A stretch of 9,468 nt of DNA from positions 1 to 9,468 of the forward strand of contig CAJYHD010000321.1 of assembly GCA_913773715.1 (NCBI GenBank), read 5' to 3'. Source of the DNA: an uncultured Sphingobium sp. Its GTDB lineage: Bacteria; Pseudomonadota; Alphaproteobacteria; Sphingomonadales; Sphingomonadaceae. A program made the translations under genes and the position numbers. This document shows positions 1 through 4,719 of this stretch, piece after piece (positions within the stretch are counted from its first letter, which is position 1; every line of letters starts with the position of its first letter). The notes beneath the pieces are model-generated. The model made no database searches and was not told where the DNA came from. It saw only the letters and a list, made by a program, of their open reading frames with translations.

Positions 1-2
1 GT

Positions 3-149
3 ACGCACAAGCAGATGCTGATGGGTCTTATCACGCGCCCATCAAGCCGGACGATCGACGCGGATGCTGCAACGGCCGTCGCTATTTTCCTGCGTGCCTA
101 TGCACCTAATGGCTTGGAAACCGTTAACCTGCCACCTGAATCAAACTGA
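3..149 (+). CDS. C-terminal end of a truncated protein, possibly a TetR-family regulator
   Basis: Only the last 48 codons are inside the window; the gene enters from the left edge with frame beginning at base 3 and stops at TGA 147-149. The readable tail begins THKQMLMGLITRPSS, passes through an alanine-rich helix (IDADAATAVAIFLRAYAP) and ends in a short polar tail. A helical stretch followed by a terminal IFLRAY-type helix resembles the ligand-binding C-terminal region of TetR/AcrR regulators, which is why I suggest that family, but the diagnostic N-terminal helix-turn-helix is outside the window. It converges on the siroheme gene and its last 26 bp overlap that gene's 3' end. No terminator is visible between them. 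The open frame is real; the family is a weak guess. Confidence 0.5.
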   Translation, partial: THKQMLMGLITRPSSRTIDADAATAVAIFLRAYAPNGLETVNLPPESN

Positions 150-894
150 TCCAGAGCGTCAGGCCGAAGCCTGAATCAACAGGCGGCGAATCCGCAGCGA
201 TACGCACCGCATCGGCACGTGCGCGGTTGAGAATCGCGGGGGGCACGTCAGGGCAGTGGTAGATGCGGTCGGCCTCACCCAAGAGCCTCGCGGCGCGCAA
301 GGTGAGATCGTCGGGGTCCGCTGAGGCGAGATGGATCGTCTCCAGCCGTGCGGCTCCAACAATCCCCTCCTCCGTCAGCCAGCGCGGCAGCGCCTCGGCG
401 CTTGCTTCGGCCATTAGATCGATCGTGCCGCCCGGTGCCAACCCCGCATCGATCGCGCGGCGACGATCCGCAGCGTCCCGCCACCGTTCCCGAATGGCGG
501 CGCGGGATGCGAACAAGGCCTCGGCCAACATACCCAGCCGGGCAGGCAGCAGCGCCTCGATCCGCTGGCGCAGTGCCTTGGCAAGTCCCGCCGATGCTCC
601 GCCCGTACCGATCGCGATCAGCACCGGGTCGCGATCCACGATCGCTGGAAGAGTGAAGTCGCAAAGATCGGGATTGTCGGTGGCGTTGACCAGCACACCG
701 CGCGCGCGCAGGCGCTCCGCCGTCGCCGCGTCCCCATCCGATACGATGGCGAGGCGCGCCTGTGCGTGATCCTCGCCGACGATGCGCGCGCCCGCCCGTT
801 CGAGCAAGCGGCGCTTTGCCTCCGCTGCCTCGCCTTCCCCGGTCAAGATGACCGACCGGCCTCTCAGCCGCAGGAAGACGGGCAGGCTGTGCAT
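124..894 (-). CDS. Siroheme synthase, precorrin-2 dehydrogenase / sirohydrochlorin ferrochelatase type, with methyltransferase-like tail
   Basis: The protein (256 aa from ATG 892-894) matches the N-terminal half of CysG, which oxidises precorrin-2 with NAD+ and inserts iron to make siroheme for sulfite and nitrite reductases in the cytoplasm. Visible features are a Rossmann loop TGEGEAAEAK (about residues 18-27), NATDNPDLCDFTLPAIVDR (70-88) holding the aspartate that aligns with the CysG catalytic Asp, and IGTGGASAGLAKALRQRIE (95-113). The Ser of the enterobacterial SSGG motif is Gly-Thr here. Residues about 185-235 (IHLASADPDDLTLRAARLL onward) look like the start of a uroporphyrinogen methyltransferase domain that lost its GAGPGD loop. 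A GTG at 922-924 in the same frame would add 10 residues; I prefer the ATG because MHSLPVFLRLRG is the usual family start and lies 1 nt after the lysA stop (TAAGATG). It is the last gene of the argH operon, and its 3' end overlaps the convergent gene by 26 bp. Confidence 0.88.
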   Translation of the reverse strand: MHSLPVFLRLRGRSVILTGEGEAAEAKRRLLERAGARIVGEDHAQARLAIVSDGDAATAERLRARGVLVNATDNPDLCDFTLPAIVDRDPVLIAIGTGGASAGLAKALRQRIEALLPARLGMLAEALFASRAAIRERWRDAADRRRAIDAGLAPGGTIDLMAEASAEALPRWLTEEGIVGAARLETIHLASADPDDLTLRAARLLGEADRIYHCPDVPPAILNRARADAVRIAADSPPVDSGFGLTLWISLIQVAG

Positions 895-895
895 C

Positions 896-2158
896 TTACC
901 GAACCCAGTCGGGGACGATGTCACCCGCGATCAGCGCCTCGATCGGCGGGCGTTCTCGCACCACCGCCCATTTGTCGCCCGATACCAGCACTTCGGGGGT
1001 CAACGGACGGCTGTTGTAGGTGCCCGCCATCGTCGCGCCATAGGCACCGGCGGTCATGAAGGCTACGAGGTCGCCCGCCTGAACGACGTCCATGTCGCGG
1101 CCCATCGCGAAAGTGTCGCCCGTCTCGCACACCGGACCCACGACATTGGCGGCGGCCTTCTCGCCCGAGGGTGTGACCGCGCGGATATCATGCCAGGCAT
1201 CATAGAGGCTGGGGCGCATCAGGTCGTTCATTGCCGCATCGACGATGACGAAGGGGGCAATCGCGCCCTGCTTCACGCGAACGACACGCGAGAGCAACGC
1301 GCCTGCATTGCCGACGATGACTCGGCCCGGCTCGAACATCAGGCGGACGTTCCAGCCCTGCGTCACCCGTGTCACCATCGCGCCGTAATCGGTCGGGCTG
1401 GGCGGCAGCGGCTTGGACGGATCGTAGGGGACGCCAAGACCACCGCCAAGGTCAGCGGTGCGGATATCATGCCCCGCTTCCCGCAGCTTCTCGATCAGCG
1501 CACCGACCTTGACGAAGGCGGCTTCCAGCGGGGCGAGGTCGGTCAGCTGGCTGCCGATATGCACAGCGACCCCGCGCACGTCGAGGCCGGGCAGCGCGCG
1601 CGCGGCGGCATAGCTTTCGAGCGCGCGGTCATAGGGGATGCCGAACTTGTTTTCCGACTTGCCGGTCGAAATCTTGGCGTGGGTGCCTGCGTCCACATCA
1701 GGGTTAATGCGGTAGGCGACGGGCGCGGTCAGGCCGATCGACTGCGCGACCTGCGACAGCATTTCCGCTTCCGGTTCGCTTTCGAGGTTAAACTGGTAGA
1801 TGCCTTTTTCGAGGCCCAGCCGCATCTCCTCGGCGGTCTTGCCGACGCCCGAAAAGACGATGCGGTCGGCCGGAATACCCGCCGCCAGCGCGCGCAGCAA
1901 TTCGCCGCCGGACACGACATCCGCGCCAAGCCCGAGCTTCGCCAAGGTCGCCAGCACGGCGGCATTGGGGTTCGACTTGACGGCAAAGGCGATCAGCGGA
2001 TCGGCGAGTTGCGACAAGCCATCGCGGAACACGCCAACATGGCGCTCCAGCGTGGCGGTCGAATAGACATAGACGGGCGTGCCGACCGCCTCCGCGATCG
2101 AGGCCATCGGCACCTGCTCCACCTGCATGGCGCCATCGACATATTGGAAATGGTCCAA
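896..2158 (-). CDS. lysA: Diaminopimelate decarboxylase
   Basis: This PLP enzyme makes L-lysine from meso-diaminopimelate, the last step of lysine synthesis, in the cytoplasm. At 420 aa it has the normal length. The fold-type III layout is complete: AFAVKSNPN (residues 58-66) with Lys61 as the PLP Schiff-base lysine, HIGSQ (200-204), the phosphate-binding DLGGGLG (236-242), EPGR (276-279), GPVCETGD (341-348) with the catalytic Cys344 and Glu345, GAYG (371-374) and YNSR (381-384). The start is TTG at 2156-2158, chosen because MDHFQYVDG is a family-like N-terminus and AAGGA lies 7 nt upstream; the next in-frame ATG (residue 11) would remove conserved sequence. The gene follows the small lipoprotein gene after 20 nt and is followed 1 nt later by the siroheme gene, so it sits inside a four-gene operon starting at argH. 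Confidence 0.97.
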   Translation of the reverse strand: MDHFQYVDGAMQVEQVPMASIAEAVGTPVYVYSTATLERHVGVFRDGLSQLADPLIAFAVKSNPNAAVLATLAKLGLGADVVSGGELLRALAAGIPADRIVFSGVGKTAEEMRLGLEKGIYQFNLESEPEAEMLSQVAQSIGLTAPVAYRINPDVDAGTHAKISTGKSENKFGIPYDRALESYAAARALPGLDVRGVAVHIGSQLTDLAPLEAAFVKVGALIEKLREAGHDIRTADLGGGLGVPYDPSKPLPPSPTDYGAMVTRVTQGWNVRLMFEPGRVIVGNAGALLSRVVRVKQGAIAPFVIVDAAMNDLMRPSLYDAWHDIRAVTPSGEKAAANVVGPVCETGDTFAMGRDMDVVQAGDLVAFMTAGAYGATMAGTYNSRPLTPEVLVSGDKWAVVRERPPIEALIAGDIVPDWVR

Positions 2159-2165
2159 GGATCAG

Positions 2166-2170
2166 TCCTT
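2166..2170 (-). promoter_or_regulatory. Ribosome binding site deciding the lysA TTG start
   Basis: On the minus strand AAGGA is followed by a 7-nt spacer (CTGATCC) and then TTG at 2158. The site lies in the 20-nt gap between the lipoprotein stop (TGA, 2181-2179) and lysA, and is the main reason to accept the rare TTG start codon. Confidence 0.7.
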
Positions 2171-2178
2171 ACGAAATA

Positions 2179-2436
2179 TCAGCGCGGCTCGGCGCCGGGG
2201 GGCAGGTCGAATTCATCATCCTGCCGTTTGTCCGATTGGGTGAGCAGTTCGACGTCGCGTTTGGGTCGCGCCTGAACCGATGGCTTCAACAATTGCGCGG
2301 GCGTCGGCGCAACGGCTGCGCCACGCGGGATGGCGGGCAGCTTCTGATTGGCGAGGGGCTTGAGCGGCTGTTTCCCGCCGCAGCCCGCCAGTGCTGCCAA
2401 GGCGATCGTCACTGACGCAACATATATAGTCTTCAT
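2179..2436 (-). CDS. Small LptM/YifL-like lipoprotein
   Basis: The 85-aa product starts with a lipoprotein signal peptide: MKT, a hydrophobic stretch (residues 4-17) and the lipobox LAGC with Cys19 as the lipidated residue. The next residues, [10 protein letters not shown], resemble the CGLKGPLYxP start of mature LptM (YifL), the small outer-membrane lipoprotein that in E. coli helps the LPS translocon LptDE mature. Gly at +2 after the Cys fits outer-membrane sorting rather than inner-membrane retention. The rest is proline-rich and charged, with no domain I recognise, and is probably disordered. The gene begins inside the argH stop (ATGA, 4-bp overlap), with AGGAG 8 nt upstream of the ATG, and lies directly before lysA, a neighbourhood I recall for this family. 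The lipoprotein call is firm; LptM membership rests on a short motif and position. Confidence 0.85.
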   Translation of the reverse strand: MKTIYVASVTIALAALAGCGGKQPLKPLANQKLPAIPRGAAVAPTPAQLLKPSVQARPKRDVELLTQSDKRQDDEFDLPPGAEPR

Positions 2437-3803
2437 GCCCCAAGCTCCTGCTGTGCCTGCGCGATGCGGGCGCGGACCTGATCGGGCGCGGTGCCGCCAT
2501 GGCTCTTGCGGCTGGCGACCGACGCATCGACCGTCAGCACGGCATAGATGCGATCGTCGATGCGCGGATCAATGGCCGTGAGCGTATCGATCGGCAACTG
2601 GTCGAGCGGCACACCCGCGCTTTCCGCCGCGGCCACCGCGCGCCCGGTAATATGATGCGCTTCACGGAACGGGATATTGCCTTCGCGCACCAGCCAGTCG
2701 GCCAGGTCGGTCGCGGTCGCAAAGCCGCTTTCGGCCAGACCGCGCATCCGGTCGGTGCGGAACGTCAGCGTATCGATCATGCCGGTCATCGCCGCGATCG
2801 ACAGGCCGAGCAGATCGTGCGCCTCGAACACCGGCGGCTTGTCGTCCTGCATATCCTTCGAATAGGCGAGCGGCAGGCCCTTCATCGTGACGCAGAGCGC
2901 GGTCATGCAACCCATGATGCGCCCGGCATGGCCGCGCACCAGCTCGGCGGCGTCGGGGTTGCGCTTTTGCGGCATGATCGAACTGCCGGTTGAATAGGCG
3001 TCGGGCAGCTTGACGAAGCCGAAGGGTTGGCTCGCCCAGATGATGAATTCCTCGGCCAGCCGCGAAAGGTGCAGCGCCGCCTGCGTCGCCGCCATCAGAT
3101 AGTCGAGCGCGAAGTCGCGATCGGATACGCTGTCGAGGCTGTTGTCGGTGGGACGCGCGAAGCCAAGCGCCGTAGCCGTCGCATGGCGATCGATCGGAAA
3201 ACCCGTGCCTGCCAATGCCGCCGCGCCGAGCGGACACTCGTTTAGCCGCGCGCGCGCATCGGCAAAGCGGCTGCGATCACGGCGCACCATTTCATAATAG
3301 GCCATCAGATGGTGACCGAGCGTCACGGGCTGCGCCGATTGCAGGTGGGTGAAGCCGGGCATCACCGCGTCGGCATGTTGTTCGGCACGGGCGAGCAGGG
3401 CGCGCTGAAGCCCGAGCAGCCCTGCGTCCACTTCGTCCATCGCATCGCGCACCCAGAGACGGAAGTCGGTCGCCACCTGATCGTTGCGGCTGCGCGCGGT
3501 GTGGAGCCGCCCCGCCGCCGGACCAATCAATTCGGCGAGGCGCGATTCGGTGACCATGTGAATATCTTCGAGGTCGAGGTTCACGGGAACGCCGGTCGCC
3601 TCATATTCGCCCGAGATGGTGTCGAGGCCCTCGGTAATCGCCTGCGCGTCGGCGCCTTCGACGATACCCTGCTCTGCTAGCATCGCGACATGCGCTTTCG
3701 ACCCGGCGATATCCTGTTTCCACAAACGCTTGTCGAAGGGGATGGAGGCATTTATCTCACGCATGATCGAAGCCGGGCCGTCCGCGAACCGGCCGCCCCA
3801 CAT
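2433..3803 (-). CDS. argH: Argininosuccinate lyase
   Basis: The enzyme splits argininosuccinate into arginine and fumarate, the last step of arginine synthesis, as a cytoplasmic homotetramer. The 456-aa length is normal. Visible signatures are the N-terminal MWGGRF, the substrate loop HTARSRND (residues 101-108), PGFTHLQ (149-155) with Thr152-His153 as the candidate catalytic pair region, and the fumarase/aspartase-superfamily signature [12 protein letters not shown] (273-284) carrying the catalytic serine and the Lys280/Asn282 pair. The frame stays open upstream to 3914, but those 37 codons are not family-like and run into the divergent tlpA gene; ATG 3801-3803 is the family start. A GGGAG (3818-3822 on the reverse) lies 14 nt upstream, farther than ideal. 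It appears to be the first gene of an operon with the small lipoprotein, lysA and the siroheme gene. Confidence 0.97.
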   Translation of the reverse strand: MWGGRFADGPASIMREINASIPFDKRLWKQDIAGSKAHVAMLAEQGIVEGADAQAITEGLDTISGEYEATGVPVNLDLEDIHMVTESRLAELIGPAAGRLHTARSRNDQVATDFRLWVRDAMDEVDAGLLGLQRALLARAEQHADAVMPGFTHLQSAQPVTLGHHLMAYYEMVRRDRSRFADARARLNECPLGAAALAGTGFPIDRHATATALGFARPTDNSLDSVSDRDFALDYLMAATQAALHLSRLAEEFIIWASQPFGFVKLPDAYSTGSSIMPQKRNPDAAELVRGHAGRIMGCMTALCVTMKGLPLAYSKDMQDDKPPVFEAHDLLGLSIAAMTGMIDTLTFRTDRMRGLAESGFATATDLADWLVREGNIPFREAHHITGRAVAAAESAGVPLDQLPIDTLTAIDPRIDDRIYAVLTVDASVASRKSHGGTAPDQVRARIAQAQQELGA

Positions 3804-3809
3804 GCTGTT

Positions 3810-3813
3810 GGAG
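3810..3813 (+). promoter_or_regulatory. Ribosome binding site supporting the tlpA GTG start
   Basis: GGAG lies 9 nt before GTG 3823-3825. Neither in-frame alternative (ATG 3802, ATG 3847) has a comparable site. GGAG is the left half of GGAGCCTACTCC (3810-3821), a small inverted repeat whose right half reads as a purine-rich site for argH on the other strand, so ribosome sites for two divergent genes are interleaved. Confidence 0.5.
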
Positions 3814-3822
3814 CCTACTCCC

Positions 3823-4443
3823 GTGGAATCATCCCTGCGCGCGCTAATGATACTGCTCCTGACTGCCGGCGTCGCGGCCTGCGATAAGAGCAAGCTGCCT
3901 TCGGAGCAAGCCAATGCCGTATCGAGCGGGGAGGTGTCGCCGACGAGCGGAGAGGCAACCGGCGCTGCGTCGAAGAAGGGCGGCGAGTTCAGCTACCGCA
4001 TCGACAAGAGCAAGGCAGGCACCCCTGCCCCCGACCTCGCCTTCCTCGATCCCGCAGGCAAGCAAACCAGCCTCAAGGCGTTCGCGGGCCGCCCGGTTCT
4101 CGTCAACCTGTGGGCGACATGGTGTACACCCTGCGTCGCCGAGATGCCAACGCTGGACAGGATCGCGGCCACGCAAGGGACGACGGGCCTTGCCGTCCTC
4201 ACCATTTCGCAGGACAATCAGGGTGCGAAAGCGGTGACGCCCTTCTTTGCCAAGCACAAGCTGCCCAACCTCAAGGCCTTCACCGACCCCGAGAACAAGC
4301 TAGGCTTCCACTATGGCACGGGCCAGTTGCCGACGAGCATCCTCTACGACGCCAAGGGCGAGGAAATGGCGCGCGTCATCGGCGCGCTCGATTGGGAAGG
4401 CGAAGAGGGCAAGCAATTGATCGCCGCCGCTACGGCGGGCTGA
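3823..4443 (+). CDS. TlpA-family thiol-disulfide oxidoreductase, predicted lipoprotein
   Basis: The product (206 aa from GTG 3823) has a short N-terminus, a hydrophobic core (MILLLTAG, about residues 9-16) and a lipobox VAAC with Cys20. Asp at +2 would favour inner-membrane retention by the E. coli Lol rule, so I infer anchoring on the periplasmic face. A Ser/Glu-rich linker (about 25-50) precedes a thioredoxin fold with [10 protein letters not shown], redox cysteines Cys101 and Cys104, EMPTLDRIA after it, and the cis-proline loop QLPTS (Pro170). This matches TlpA/ResA-type proteins that reduce disulfides or serve cytochrome maturation; the substrate cannot be read from the sequence. The start is debatable: ATG 3802 would add seven residues and overlap the argH start. 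The gene is divergent from argH, so its promoter must lie within argH coding DNA. A palindromic repeat begins 10 nt after the stop. Confidence 0.9.
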   Translation: MESSLRALMILLLTAGVAACDKSKLPSEQANAVSSGEVSPTSGEATGAASKKGGEFSYRIDKSKAGTPAPDLAFLDPAGKQTSLKAFAGRPVLVNLWATWCTPCVAEMPTLDRIAATQGTTGLAVLTISQDNQGAKAVTPFFAKHKLPNLKAFTDPENKLGFHYGTGQLPTSILYDAKGEEMARVIGALDWEGEEGKQLIAAATAG

Positions 4444-4453
4444 TTTTGACCTC

Positions 4454-4535
4454 GTCATCCCGGACTTGATCCGGGATCTCGCCTCCTTGCGGGGTGTCAA
4501 AGATCAGCGAGACCCCGGATCAAGTCCGGGGTGAC
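4454..4535. repeat. REP/BIME-like intergenic palindromic element
   Basis: Two 29-nt arms, 4454-4482 and 4507-4535, are reverse complements except at two positions (A4476/C4513 and T4458/G4531), separated by a 24-nt spacer. Each arm contains its own smaller palindrome (CCCGGACTTGATCCGGG at 4459-4475; CCCCGGATCAAGTCCGGGG at 4513-4531), so DNA or RNA could form one long hairpin or two short ones. Each mismatch is a wobble on one strand: T4458/G4531 gives U-G in plus-strand RNA, and A4476/C4513 gives G-U in minus-strand RNA. It begins 10 nt after tlpA and could protect or terminate that transcript, but no T-run follows. I recall closely similar sequences scattered between genes in sphingomonads and other alphaproteobacteria. 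Confidence 0.82.
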
Positions 4536-4719
4536 ATAGTTGGTGTTCGCAGCCGCACACCTTAGTGTAAATCGCGCCGTTACTGATTATTCGGCATATC
4601 AGCGATAGAAACTATCTGGAAACAATTCATAAATTTGCAATTTTTGTGCGCTGCAATGGCGGGTCGTTGCCCTTCCCCCGTCTTCATCCCTGTCAATCAT
4701 AGAAAAACAGGGGCCATGA
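4536..4719 (+). promoter_or_regulatory. AT-rich leader and probable promoter region of the TonB receptor gene
   Basis: After the palindromic element the sequence turns AT-rich around 4575-4650, unlike the GC-rich genes either side, which is where I would place the receptor promoter. I could not fix a convincing -35/-10 pair. Two small inverted repeats are visible: GATAG-AAA-CTATC at 4604-4616 and AAATT-TGC-AATTT at 4631-4643; either could be an operator half-site pair, but both are short. I see no clear Fur box. The ribosome site before ATG 4720 is weak (CAGGGG, 4709-4713). Confidence 0.4.

Noticed and set aside
782..2275. A 497-codon open frame on the plus strand opposite lysA
   Set aside because: It is antisense to a complete lysA with all catalytic motifs. 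Its composition (Arg/His/Asp-rich, no domain) is typical of GC-rich antisense frames.
3616..3822. A long N-terminal extension of TlpA
   Set aside because: It would lie antisense within argH and put the lipobox far from the N-terminus. GTG 3823 with GGAG 9 nt upstream gives a normal lipoprotein signal.
3804..3914. An upstream in-frame extension of argH
   Set aside because: The 37 extra residues do not resemble argininosuccinate lyase and would overlap tlpA. MWGGRF at 3803 is the family start.
4454..4535. The palindrome as a standard intrinsic terminator of tlpA
   Set aside because: No T-run follows either arm, and the nested symmetric arms fit a repeated REP-like element better. A stabilising role remains possible.
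4536..4719. A Fur box or riboswitch upstream of the TonB receptor
   Set aside because: I found no GATAATGATAATC-like 19-mer and no known riboswitch core (B12 box, TPP, FMN); the region is short and has only small inverted repeats.
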